From Treponema sp. (GTDB taxonomy: Bacteria > Spirochaetota > Spirochaetia > Treponematales > Treponemataceae): a DNA stretch of 17,991 bases. Shown piece by piece: positions 1 to 6,835 of this stretch. The position numbers and the translations under genes are program-made. The stretch covers positions 1-17,991 of the forward strand of contig JAFTEK010000238.1 of the NCBI GenBank assembly GCA_017453705.1. The letters run 5' to 3'. Within the stretch, counting starts at the first letter, position 1. The number at the start of each line of letters is the position of its first letter. The notes beneath the pieces are model-generated. The model was not told the origin of the DNA, did not search any database, and saw only the letters and a list, made by a program, of their open reading frames with translations.

Positions 1-185
1 AAGTAGCTCCTCAGCGTGGAAAGGAAGAGCGACTTGCCGAACCTGCACGGGCGGCTCAGAAAATAGGGGCATCCGTTGCGGGCAAGCTCCCCAATGAACT
101 GGGTCTTGTCCACATAGACACAGTTGTTCTTCCGTATTTTCTCAAATGTCTGTATGCCGATTGGCAGAAATCTCCTTTCGCTCAT
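1..185 (-). CDS. AAA-ATPase-like protein (PF09820 type), 5' end only
   Basis: Reading the minus strand from the ATG at 185 gives 61 codons that stay open to the window edge. The protein begins [17 protein letters not shown], continues with VYVDKTQF, and then has the P-loop-like block [17 protein letters not shown] at about residues 41-57. This is the N-terminal signature of the AAA-ATPase-like family, whose full members usually end in a PD-(D/E)XK nuclease-like domain. That C-terminal part lies outside the window. The cellular role of the family is not established. Residue 47 is Cys where the right-hand paralogue (17418 onward) has Arg. No Shine-Dalgarno sequence precedes the ATG, and a -10 box ends 6 nt upstream. 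The start is supported because the right-hand paralogue has exactly six residues before the same LPIGIQ motif. Confidence 0.85.
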   Translation of the reverse strand, partial: MSERRFLPIGIQTFEKIRKNNCVYVDKTQFIGELARNGCPYFLSRPCRFGKSLFLSTLRSY

Positions 186-221
186 ACGGACAGTATACTA
201 TGGCCAATCTATAGCCGTCAA
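186..221 (-). promoter_or_regulatory. Putative leaderless promoter of the left AAA-ATPase-like gene
   Basis: On the minus strand, TTGACG (216-221) and TATACT (192-197) are separated by 18 nt. Six nt separate the -10 box from the ATG, so a start at the usual +7 position would fall on the A of ATG. No ribosome binding site fits in that space. This is read from sequence only. Confidence 0.5.
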
Positions 222-372
222 TGAGAGTGAAAGCATCGCACGAATTTTCAAGGATAGGCATTGCCCGATGAATCCGATGTCTCACGTTAAGTTTGATTGT
301 CAGATGAATCCTTATCATTTACTGGATGTTTTAGGCAAAAACTGATTTCGTGCGCCTTCAAGGGAAATTGTA
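222..372. other. Intergenic stretch without a recognised gene
   Basis: Between the left promoter and the promoter of the lipoprotein operon there is about 150 bp in which I see no credible gene. A plus-strand frame is open across 124-345, but its first part is antisense to the AAA-ATPase-like gene, it has no ribosome binding site, and the product resembles nothing I know. No terminator or strong dyad is visible. Confidence 0.5.
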
Positions 373-399
373 TTGAAAAAAACTCATTTGTGCTATAGT
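373..399 (+). promoter_or_regulatory. Putative promoter of the lipoprotein operon
   Basis: TTGAAA (373-378) and TATAGT (394-399) are separated by 15 nt, which is short. The -10 box is preceded by TGC (391-393), an extended -10 that would compensate for the poor spacing. The expected transcript start near 406 lies just before the stem-loop at 411-441. Confidence 0.45.
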
Positions 400-410
400 A
401 TGGCAAGCAG

Positions 411-441
411 CAGTTTCAAAAGTAACAGACTTTTGAAACTG
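411..441 (+). promoter_or_regulatory. Perfect 13-bp stem-loop in the 5' leader
   Basis: CAGTTTCAAAAGT (411-423) and ACTTTTGAAACTG (429-441) are perfect reverse complements around the 5-nt loop AACAG. There is no T-run after it, so it is not an ordinary terminator. It sits in the presumed leader of the lipoprotein operon, 15 nt before the ribosome binding site CAGGAG (456-461). Part of it is shared with the leader of the gene at 11793. Confidence 0.65.
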
Positions 442-446
442 GCTCA
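418..446 (+). repeat. Leader repeat, copy 1
   Basis: These 29 nt match 11753-11781 at 26 positions. The core is GACTTTTGAAAC followed by T/A and GGCTCA. Similarity continues through the ribosome-binding region (CTCAGGAGTTTA at 454-465 here, CTCAGGGGTTTA in copy 2) once an 11-nt length difference between two CTCA repeats is allowed. Both copies lie between a predicted promoter and a start codon on the same strand. Confidence 0.7.
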
Positions 447-471
447 AATTCACCTCAGGAGTTTAGTTAAA

Positions 472-1332
472 ATGAAAAGTAAGTTCATAAGCCTGTCCTT
501 GCTGGCAGGAGCTGTCATGCTGACATTCACGTCCTGTGGAGACAAAAAGAACAAAAAGGAGGAGCCTGCCGCCCCGGTGCAGCAGGAAGTCGCCAAGCCG
601 GAGCCGGTGCTGAGCTACATTCCCGCCGTCGCCCTGTACAATCCCGGAGCCTTATACAAACCCGACAAGGATGATGACGGCCTCATGGTCTGGAACCAGT
701 CCGTCAACTGCGGCACCCGGCTGGAAGCCTACAGCTACTCAGACAAGGGTGTGGAGATGAAAACCGCCGTCCGCATAGTGAACAAGGAAAAGCAGGAGCG
801 GCAGTTCGTCCACGTCCGCTACAATGGGGATGACTACTGGATACAGGACGTGACGGTTGCGCTCAAGGCAAAGCCGGGGGTCATCACGTCTGACGAGGTG
901 TTCCTTTACAAGGAAGCGGACATCAAGAGCATGACAAACACATCTCTCCCCTTCGGTACGATTATCGCAGTCTCCGATGAAGGAGGCGACAGCAAGTTCG
1001 CGTGTGTCAGCGTGGACACCGAGAAGGAGACCTTCCATGACGTGTTCGTAAAGAAGGAGTGCATCGGAGGAGACACTGACCTGACCATCCTTTCCTTAGC
1101 CGCCGCCATAGAGAAGTCCAAGAACGAGGTTCTTAGGTCAGAGCTAGCCGATGCGCTCTCAAAGTTCAACTCGCCTTCAGACTTGGTGAACGAAAGGAAG
1201 AACGAAGTACTCGACAAGATGAAAGTATTCGATTCGTATATTCCGGAAGAATACAATCCTCTTATGCCAGGGGTTTACGCTCAAGATTCAATGACAGACG
1301 ATGACGGATGGGATTTGGAGGAGAATTACTGA
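472..1332 (+). CDS. Predicted lipoprotein with SH3-like segments
   Basis: A 286-residue protein starting at the ATG 10 nt after CAGGAG. An in-frame ATG at 373 is rejected because it lies in the predicted -35 box and would put the leader stem-loop inside the coding region. The N-terminus (MKSKFISLSLL) is a signal peptide with lipobox TFTSC, predicting lipidation of Cys22. A Lys/Glu/Pro-rich linker to about residue 45 follows, then two beta-rich segments of about 70 residues each (about 50-130 and 135-200), which I read as bacterial SH3-like folds, then a helical, charged segment (about 205-260). The C-terminus is acidic. It overlaps the next gene by one base (TGATG), so the two are translationally coupled and share this architecture. 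A cell-envelope location is well supported; SH3 assignment and any ligand are inference. Confidence 0.8.
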   Translation: MKSKFISLSLLAGAVMLTFTSCGDKKNKKEEPAAPVQQEVAKPEPVLSYIPAVALYNPGALYKPDKDDDGLMVWNQSVNCGTRLEAYSYSDKGVEMKTAVRIVNKEKQERQFVHVRYNGDDYWIQDVTVALKAKPGVITSDEVFLYKEADIKSMTNTSLPFGTIIAVSDEGGDSKFACVSVDTEKETFHDVFVKKECIGGDTDLTILSLAAAIEKSKNEVLRSELADALSKFNSPSDLVNERKNEVLDKMKVFDSYIPEEYNPLMPGVYAQDSMTDDDGWDLEENY

Positions 1333-2312
1333 TGAAAAAGACTATTGCCATTCTTCTGGCAGCCGCGGCTTTTGCCGTGACACAGGCTGCCGCCGAGATG
1401 AAAGATGCGGTGATGATACAGCAGGAAGGAGCCCTGTGGACGGAGACGGACTCAGGCGAGATGAAGTGGGCAAAGAACGTCCCGGCGGGAACCCTGCTCT
1501 CCGTCAGCGACGAGAAGCCTTTCACGGCCAAGCGGCCTTCCGGCAGCAAGACAGTGGAATCCGACTTCCTCCATGCGGAGTACGATGGCAAGCCCTATGC
1601 TGTCATGGCGGACAGGATTGCTTTCGGAGACGAGGATGAGCTCAAGGCCATAAGACAGGATGCCGTCCTTTACAGCAGCGCAAACGTGCTGGACTACACG
1701 GCAACCGTAGTTCCACAGCACAAGGCAGTCATCATAGGCGAGCAAAAGCAGGCAAATGGGATTATGTTCACTGCCGTAACCTGGTTTGATGACGTTAAGT
1801 ACATCAAGCGGAGCGGTTGGGTTAGGCAAGACAAAATCCTATCTGGCAAGGACGACTGGGCCGCACTGGAGCTTATTGCAAAAGCAAAAAGAGCCAAGGA
1901 CAAGAAAGTGCAGAGCGCCATCATCGCGGACGCGCGGACCCTCAGCATATCATCCGACATTGAAAAGCAGCTGGACATAGCTGAGTACAACTTTCTGATG
2001 GATTTTTCCCCGGACGACACCGAGGCGCACGACCTTTCTTCCGTGCTGAACCTGGGCAACCCTGGAGCATACGTCCTCATCTACGACTGTCCCGGCACGC
2101 GGGGAAATGTCATCGGCCTGCTCTTCCATGGCAGCCGCATACACAGCGACAAACGCACAAAAGGCAAGACAACGGAAGCCGTCAGCCGATTCGGAGAGTC
2201 TATGACCTTGCCCGACCGCTGGTACCACATTGAAGGCAGCATTTCAGAGGACGGGACGACTGACTGGCCGTCAGGCTGGGTTTTCAACGCCGCCGCCGGA
2301 CTGGAACAGTAG
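1332..2312 (+). CDS. Secreted protein with SH3-like domains, partner of the lipoprotein
   Basis: A 326-residue protein. Its ATG overlaps the preceding stop codon and follows a strong ribosome binding site, GGAGGAG (1317-1323); an in-frame ATG at 1308 lies upstream of that site and is rejected. The start MKKTIAILLA leads into an Ala-rich signal peptide with an A-x-A site after about residue 21 and no lipobox Cys, so it is probably periplasmic or exported. Two beta-rich segments (about 23-100 and 103-165) are followed by a helical region (about 170-230) in the same order as the upstream lipoprotein. A third segment (about 240-320) has the features of an SH3_3-type domain: a conserved-looking Gly pair before the strand VIGLLFHG, and a terminal SGWVF. 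The two genes look like an old tandem duplication. Partner binding between the products is inference. Confidence 0.75.
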   Translation: MKKTIAILLAAAAFAVTQAAAEMKDAVMIQQEGALWTETDSGEMKWAKNVPAGTLLSVSDEKPFTAKRPSGSKTVESDFLHAEYDGKPYAVMADRIAFGDEDELKAIRQDAVLYSSANVLDYTATVVPQHKAVIIGEQKQANGIMFTAVTWFDDVKYIKRSGWVRQDKILSGKDDWAALELIAKAKRAKDKKVQSAIIADARTLSISSDIEKQLDIAEYNFLMDFSPDDTEAHDLSSVLNLGNPGAYVLIYDCPGTRGNVIGLLFHGSRIHSDKRTKGKTTEAVSRFGESMTLPDRWYHIEGSISEDGTTDWPSGWVFNAAAGLEQ

Positions 2313-2316
2313 AACC

Positions 2317-2357
2317 GCACACCTGCAAGGGGTGGTGTGCAAGCGCACCGCCCCTGC
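2317..2357 (+). promoter_or_regulatory. Two mutually exclusive hairpins at the operon 3' end
   Basis: GCACACC (2317-2323) can pair with GGTGTGC (2334-2340). Alternatively 2325-2340 can pair with GCGCACCGCCCCTGC (2343-2357) in a very GC-rich stem of about 13 pairs with one bulged A. The sequence GGTGTGC takes part in both. No T-run follows, so it is not a standard intrinsic terminator; it could stabilise the mRNA 3' end or act with a termination factor. Confidence 0.45.
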
Positions 2358-2386
2358 GGCAGGCTCTAGCATAAAAAACTGATTTC

Positions 2387-2395
2387 TGCTAGTAT
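2387..2395 (+). promoter_or_regulatory. Extended -10 element
   Basis: TGCTAGTAT (2387-2395) matches an extended -10 box (TGn plus TAGTAT). The sequence at the -35 position is poor (TAGCAT, 2367-2372). A transcript starting near 2402 would run to the terminator at 2487-2523 and be about 120 nt long. Confidence 0.3.
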
Positions 2396-2406
2396 ATCGT
2401 TTCAGT

Positions 2407-2481
2407 ATGAAGGCCGAATGTTGTTTTGATATTACGATTCTCAATAAAAACAAAGCAGTACGTACTATTTTTATTTTGTGA
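2407..2481 (+). CDS. Possible 24-codon small ORF
   Basis: Between the extended -10 at 2387-2395 and the intrinsic terminator, an ATG at 2407 opens 24 codons ending in TGA at 2481. The product starts MKAECCFDITILNKNKA and ends in the hydrophobic segment IFIL. There is no Shine-Dalgarno sequence and the ATG is only 12 nt past the -10 box. It could be a real short protein, or the transcript could be a non-coding RNA of about 120 nt. I have no family match. The only support is the neat placement between a promoter-like and a terminator element. Confidence 0.2.
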   Translation: MKAECCFDITILNKNKAVRTIFIL

Positions 2482-2486
2482 TTTCT

Positions 2487-2523
2487 AAGGCGAAATTCTT
2501 GTTTAAGGATTTCGCCTTTTTTT
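2487..2523 (+). terminator. Intrinsic (Rho-independent) terminator
   Basis: AAGGCGAAAT (2487-2496) pairs perfectly with ATTTCGCCTT (2509-2518), and an inner CTT/AAG pairing shortens the loop. A run of seven T follows (2517-2523). It would end the transcript from the SH3-like operon and any short transcript beginning near 2402. Confidence 0.85.
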
Positions 2524-2583
2524 AGGGGAAGTGGAATGGCATCGTCAAAGGAATATTAGGATTATGTTCTGACCAACTTTCGC

Positions 2584-2612
2584 TTGTGGACGGAATAACG
2601 CCCATATATAGG
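2584..2612 (+). promoter_or_regulatory. Possible promoter of the AT-rich gene pair
   Basis: TTGTGG (2584-2589) and TATAGG (2607-2612) are 17 nt apart, overlapping the AT stretch ATATATA. A small dyad CCGAA/TTCGG (2621-2635) lies in the presumed leader, and the ribosome binding site GGGAG (2651-2655) is 9 nt before the ATG at 2665. Confidence 0.35.
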
Positions 2613-2664
2613 GAAAAATGCCGAAACGCGTTCGGAATGACATAAAGAACGGGAGTAATGTTAA

Positions 2665-3033
2665 ATGGGATTATTTGATATTTTCCATAAGAAACCAAAG
2701 GCAGCTGCTTCAGAGTTTAGATATGAAGCGGAGAACCTGATTTTTACATGGGATAAAGAACCTGAGAATGTGGAAGAAATCACAAAGCCGATGATTGAGG
2801 CCTATAAGAAAAACCTTAATAATATAGCTGAAGAAATATTTAAGGAGGCAAAGGACATTTTTGGCGTTCAGTCAGTTGAGCAGTTAGTTGAAAAACTTGG
2901 ACGACCGACCATTGATGCTGAGAACGGAACAATCAGTTACTGCGAGCACACAATGGATGATGTTCACATAATCGATGTTGAGTTTGCAGATGATGGTTTT
3001 AGCAAGATACAGTTTGTAAGTATTGATGGATAA
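2665..3033 (+). CDS. Small acidic protein of unknown function
   Basis: A 122-residue protein preceded by GGGAG at a 9-nt spacing. It begins MGLFDIFHKKPKAAAS, a short cationic-hydrophobic start common in small cytosolic proteins rather than a signal peptide. A helical central part (about 40-80, rich in Glu and Lys) is followed by a beta-rich, Asp-rich C-terminus containing HIIDVEFADDGFSKIQF. I recognise no family. It lies in a stretch visibly richer in A+T than its surroundings and prefers A/T in third positions, suggesting recent acquisition. It is followed six nt later by another small acidic gene, so the two form an operon. Pairs of small acidic genes of this kind are often seen as orphan immunity genes of polymorphic-toxin systems, but nothing here proves that. 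Confidence 0.65.
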   Translation: MGLFDIFHKKPKAAASEFRYEAENLIFTWDKEPENVEEITKPMIEAYKKNLNNIAEEIFKEAKDIFGVQSVEQLVEKLGRPTIDAENGTISYCEHTMDDVHIIDVEFADDGFSKIQFVSIDG

Positions 3034-3039
3034 CGCCAG

Positions 3040-3477
3040 ATGAAAACTATAAACTTCATAAAGTCCTTGGTTAAAAAATCAAAAGCCATCGAAAGCGCAG
3101 CTGGCTATAATGCTTTTGATTATACACCTTTCTCATGCTGGCTTGATTCTATTCTTGAAAAGCCGCTTCCTGATGGAACAGTTGCTATAAATTTTAATCT
3201 TTACGATGATGGTGATAGTCATTGGTCAATGGAATTGGTTGCCAGTTCGAGTTTTGACAGTGAAGATGATGATTGGGCATGTGAGGAACTTTTTGCAACG
3301 CGTGAAAATCCATTTAAATGGAAGGATGATTGTGATTTTAATAAAACGCAGAATTTTGCAGAAGAAATCCTGCGCCGTTATCTTGCAGAAGGTAAATGTA
3401 AAGATAAACTTATGCAGTATAAGGCTATCGGAGTTGGTTTTGTAGACGGTGATATTTCACTTATACATAAAAAATAA
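3040..3477 (+). CDS. Small acidic protein of unknown function, possible immunity-type
   Basis: A 145-residue protein starting six nt after the previous stop, with no clear Shine-Dalgarno sequence, so translation is probably coupled. The start MKTINFIKSLVKKSK is basic. The middle has the strand-rich block AINFNLYDDGDSHWSMELV followed by SSFDSEDDDWACEELF and RENPFKW; the end has a helix and the strand AIGVGFVDGDISLI. There is no signal peptide or membrane segment. The pattern of strands, clustered acidic residues and conserved-looking Trp residues recalls immunity-type proteins, but I cannot name a family and the assignment is weak. Base composition is AT-rich like its neighbour and unlike carB, which starts 28 nt later. 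Confidence 0.65.
   Translation: MKTINFIKSLVKKSKAIESAAGYNAFDYTPFSCWLDSILEKPLPDGTVAINFNLYDDGDSHWSMELVASSSFDSEDDDWACEELFATRENPFKWKDDCDFNKTQNFAEEILRRYLAEGKCKDKLMQYKAIGVGFVDGDISLIHKK
3440..3467 (+). promoter_or_regulatory. Possible carB promoter inside the upstream gene
   Basis: TTGTAG (3440-3445) and TATACA (3462-3467), 16 nt apart, lie at the end of the upstream coding region. A transcript from near 3474 would carry the carB ribosome binding site AAGGAG (3491-3496). No terminator separates the genes, so read-through from the AT-rich pair is also possible. Confidence 0.3.
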
Positions 3478-3505
3478 TTTGGTTATTAGCAAGGAGTTGA
3501 AAAAT

Positions 3506-6500
3506 ATGAAACGGACAGACATTAACAAGGTGCTTATCATTGGAAGCGGTCCTATCGTAATCGGACAGGCGTGCGAGTTTGACTATTCGGGGACGCAGGC
3601 CTGCAAGGCTCTGCGTGAGCAGGGATACAAGATTGTGCTGGTCAACTCCAACCCGGCTACGATTATGACCGACCCGGTCATGGCGGACGCTACTTATATT
3701 GAGCCGCTGAACGTGGAGAGGCTCTCACAGATAATCGAAAAGGAGCGTCCCGACGCGCTGCTCCCCAACCTGGGCGGCCAGACCGGGCTTAACATGGCTA
3801 TGGAGCTTAACAAGGCCGGGGTTCTGGACAAGTACGGTGTGCAGGTAATCGGCGTGAACCTGGACGCGATTGAGCGGGGTGAGGACAGGGAGATTTTCAA
3901 GGAGACGATGAAGAACCTTGGGATTGACACGCCCCGGAGCGGAATCTGCCACTCAATCGAGGGGGCGGAGAAGATTGCCGAGGAAATCGGCTTCCCGCTC
4001 GTCGTCCGTCCCGCATACACGATGGGCGGTCAGGGAGGCGGCTTCTGCTACAACGTGGAGGAGCTGCGCACAATCGTCGCAAACGGGCTTGACCTTTCCA
4101 TGACGCACCAGTGCCTTATCGAGGAGTCAATCCTTGGCTGGGAGGAGCTTGAGGTCGAGGTCGTCCGCGACGCAAAGAACCAGATGATTGCAATCTGCTT
4201 CATCGAGAACATCGACGCGGTCGGAGTCCATACGGGCGACTCCTTCTGCTCCGCCCCCTTCCTGACCATAGACAAATCCCTTGAGGAACGGCTCAAGCGC
4301 GATGCCTTCAAGATTGTCGAGTCCATCGGGGTCATCGGCGGAACGAACGTTCAGTTCGCCCACAACCCCAAGACAGGTCGCGTGGTCATAATCGAAATCA
4401 ACCCCCGCACCAGCCGTTCATCGGCTCTAGCATCCAAGGCGACAGGCTTCCCCATCGCGCTCATCTCCGCAAAGCTTGCTAGCGGCATGACGCTTGACGA
4501 GATACCATACTGGCGTGACGGCACGCTTGAGAAGTATACCCCAGGCGGTGCGCCTGACGGAGACTATGTGGTGCTCAAGTTCGCGCGATGGGCGTTCGAG
4601 AAGTTCCGCGGTGTTGAAGATTCACTTGGCACCAGCATGAAGGCTGTTGGCGAGGTTATGTCTATCGGCAAGACCTTCAAGGAGACATTCCAGAAGGCCA
4701 TACGCGGGCTGGAGAACGGACGCAGCGGACTGGGATTTGCCAAGGACTTCAACCGCAAGTCCGCTGATGAGCTTTGCGAGATGCTCAAGGTTGCGAACAG
4801 CGAGAGATACTTCCAGCTCTACGAGGCTATCCGCAAGGGCGTTCCGATTGAGAAGCTGTATGCCATCACATACGTTAAGCCTTACTTCCTGCAGCAGATT
4901 AAGGAGCTTGTTGACCTTGAGGAAGAGATGCTCAAGACCCCCGGACGTGTTCCTGCCGATGACCTGCTGGCACGGGCAAAGAAGGACGGATTCAGTGACA
5001 AGTACCTGTCCAAGATTCTCAAGGTGAGCGAGAAGGCTATACGCGACAGGAGAAAGGAGCTTGGCATACGCGAGGCATGGCTTGCCGTTCCTGTCAGCGG
5101 AGTCAAGAACGCCAACTACTACTATTCGACCTACAACGCCGAGGACAGGTCCTCCGCGACCGACAACAGGAAGAAGGTGATGATCTTAGGTGGCGGCCCT
5201 AACAGGATTGGCCAGGGCATCGAATTTGACTACTGCTGCTGCCATGCGGCCATGCAGCTCAAGGAGATGGGCTACGAGACGATCATCGTCAACTGCAACC
5301 CCGAGACGGTTTCCACCGACTACGACACATCGGACAAGCTCTACTTTGAGCCTGTCACAACCGAGGACGTGCTGCAGATTTACGAGAAGGAGAAGCCGTT
5401 TGGCATCATCGTCCAGTTCGGCGGACAAACCCCGCTCAACATCGCCCGCGAGCTGCAGGAGAACGGCGTGAACATACTCGGCACTTCGATTGATTCAATC
5501 GACATCGCCGAGGACAGGGATTTGTTCCGCCACATGATGGAGAAGCTTGACATCCCCATGCCGGAGAGTGGTATGGCAGTTGACTTTGACGAGGCGAAGG
5601 CCTGTGCGGACAAGATTGGATACCCGATTATGATACGTCCATCGTTCGTACTGGGCGGCCGGGGCATGGAAGTCATCTACGATGAGAAGACCCTTAAAGA
5701 GTATGTGGAGAAGGCCGTCGGTGTCACGCCCGACCGCCCGCTCCTCATAGACCGCTTCCTCAAGAACGCCCTTGAGTGCGAGGCTGATGCGCTCGCGGAC
5801 AAAAACAAGGTCTACATCCCTGCTGTCATGGAGCACGTGGAGCTTGCTGGAATCCACTCAGGTGACAGCGCGTGTGTAATCCCCCCGGTCAGCATTCCCA
5901 AGGACAACCTGGAAACCATCAAGGAGTACACGCGCAAGATTGCGGAGAGCCTGCATGTCTGCGGCCTGATGAACATGCAGTACGCGATAGAGGACGGCAA
6001 GGTCTATGTGATAGAGGCCAATCCCCGTGCCAGCCGCACGGTTCCGCTTGTGTCCAAGGTCTGTGACACGCAGATGGCACGGCTTGCAACCCGCATGATG
6101 CTCGGCGAGTCGCTTGAGTCGCTTGGCCTCAAGGACAAAGTGATACCCTACCACGGGGCAAAGGAGGCTGTTCTTCCTTGGAACCGCTTCCCCGGCGTTG
6201 ATCCAATCCTCGGCCCGGAGATGCGCTCCACAGGTGAGGTTCTGGGGCTCGCGGAGAACTTCCCGCTCGCCTTCTACAAGGCTCAGGAGGCCGCAGGAAG
6301 CGAGCTGCCACACGCCCCCGCCGCATGGGAGAACAAGAAGGTGCTTATCTCACTTTCCAACAAGGAAGGTCAGAAAGACCAGGTGCTCTTTATAGGCAAG
6401 ACGCTGAAAGACCTGGGCTTTACACTCATAGGCACACAGGGCACAGCAGACTTCTACAACACCAACGGAATCAAGTGCGATGTTGTGAACAAGATTGGCG

Positions 6501-6754
6501 CGGGTCGTCCCGATGTGGTGGATCTGATTATGAACAAGGAGGTCTGCCTTGTCATAAACACGCCCAAAGCCAAGCGCAACTATGCCGAGGACCGCAAGAC
6601 AATCCGCAAGGCCTGCCTCAAGTACAAGGTGAGCTACATCACTACGCTCGCCGGTGCGCTCGCGGCGGTCAAGGGAATCCAGTCCGTCAAGAACGGCAAC
6701 GGTGGCGAAGGGGGCGTAAAGTCGCTGCAGGAGTATCACAGTTTGATAAAATAA
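3506..6754 (+). CDS. carB: Carbamoyl-phosphate synthase, large (ammonia) subunit
   Basis: The product makes carbamoyl phosphate from bicarbonate, two ATP and ammonia passed from the glutaminase subunit CarA, feeding pyrimidine and arginine synthesis in the cytosol. It has 1082 residues, close to the usual 1070-1080. The two homologous ATP-grasp halves are clear: the first opens KVLIIGSGPIVIGQACEFDY and has the Gly-rich loop TMGGQGGGF; the second opens KVMILGGGPNRIGQGIEFDY and has VLGGRGMEV. The last ~140 residues are an MGS-like allosteric domain. The C-terminus SLQEYHSLIK matches the family's usual end. The ATG at 3506 is 9 nt after AAGGAG; an in-frame ATG at 3449 is rejected as it overlaps the upstream gene and lacks a site. 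carA is not in this window. An 8-codon relic of the same C-terminus lies downstream at 6812-6835. Confidence 0.97.
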   Translation: MKRTDINKVLIIGSGPIVIGQACEFDYSGTQACKALREQGYKIVLVNSNPATIMTDPVMADATYIEPLNVERLSQIIEKERPDALLPNLGGQTGLNMAMELNKAGVLDKYGVQVIGVNLDAIERGEDREIFKETMKNLGIDTPRSGICHSIEGAEKIAEEIGFPLVVRPAYTMGGQGGGFCYNVEELRTIVANGLDLSMTHQCLIEESILGWEELEVEVVRDAKNQMIAICFIENIDAVGVHTGDSFCSAPFLTIDKSLEERLKRDAFKIVESIGVIGGTNVQFAHNPKTGRVVIIEINPRTSRSSALASKATGFPIALISAKLASGMTLDEIPYWRDGTLEKYTPGGAPDGDYVVLKFARWAFEKFRGVEDSLGTSMKAVGEVMSIGKTFKETFQKAIRGLENGRSGLGFAKDFNRKSADELCEMLKVANSERYFQLYEAIRKGVPIEKLYAITYVKPYFLQQIKELVDLEEEMLKTPGRVPADDLLARAKKDGFSDKYLSKILKVSEKAIRDRRKELGIREAWLAVPVSGVKNANYYYSTYNAEDRSSATDNRKKVMILGGGPNRIGQGIEFDYCCCHAAMQLKEMGYETIIVNCNPETVSTDYDTSDKLYFEPVTTEDVLQIYEKEKPFGIIVQFGGQTPLNIARELQENGVNILGTSIDSIDIAEDRDLFRHMMEKLDIPMPESGMAVDFDEAKACADKIGYPIMIRPSFVLGGRGMEVIYDEKTLKEYVEKAVGVTPDRPLLIDRFLKNALECEADALADKNKVYIPAVMEHVELAGIHSGDSACVIPPVSIPKDNLETIKEYTRKIAESLHVCGLMNMQYAIEDGKVYVIEANPRASRTVPLVSKVCDTQMARLATRMMLGESLESLGLKDKVIPYHGAKEAVLPWNRFPGVDPILGPEMRSTGEVLGLAENFPLAFYKAQEAAGSELPHAPAAWENKKVLISLSNKEGQKDQVLFIGKTLKDLGFTLIGTQGTADFYNTNGIKCDVVNKIGAGRPDVVDLIMNKEVCLVINTPKAKRNYAEDRKTIRKACLKYKVSYITTLAGALAAVKGIQSVKNGNGGEGGVKSLQEYHSLIK

Positions 6755-6757
6755 ACG

Positions 6758-6808
6758 CGAGTTTTGGCAACGCCAAAACTCGGTAGTTCGGTCGCAAAGC
6801 GGCCGAAC
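6758..6808 (+). repeat. Two tandem tight hairpins after carB
   Basis: CGAGTTTTGGC (6758-6768) pairs perfectly with GCCAAAACTCG (6772-6782) over an AAC loop. GTTCGGTCGC (6786-6795) pairs with GCGGCCGAAC (6799-6808) over an AAA loop, with one G-U pair. Both stems are 10-11 bp with 3-nt loops and neither is followed by a T-run. They look like small palindromic units rather than a classic terminator, though they may stabilise or end the carB transcript. Confidence 0.75.
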
Positions 6809-6811
6809 AAA

Positions 6812-6835
6812 GACTATCATAGCTTGATTAAATAG
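6812..6835 (+). pseudogene. Relic of a carB 3' end (last eight codons)
   Basis: These 24 nt read DYHSLIK followed by TAG. The true carB end at 6731-6754 reads EYHSLIK followed by TAA. The two match at 19 of 24 positions, and all five differences fall at third codon positions. Four of these are silent (CAC/CAT, AGT/AGC, ATA/ATT, TAA/TAG) and one changes Glu to Asp. This pattern means both copies evolved as coding sequence, so the downstream one is probably the leftover tail of a different carB allele. Confidence 0.65.

Noticed and set aside
300..311. TCAGATGAATCC also found at 17389-17400, near both AAA-ATPase-like genes
   Set aside because: The 12-mer has a different orientation and distance relative to the two genes, so it is probably chance.
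124..345. Plus-strand frame of 73 codons near the left edge
   Set aside because: Its first third is antisense to the AAA-ATPase-like gene and the rest has no start signals or known similarity; a decayed gene remnant cannot be excluded.
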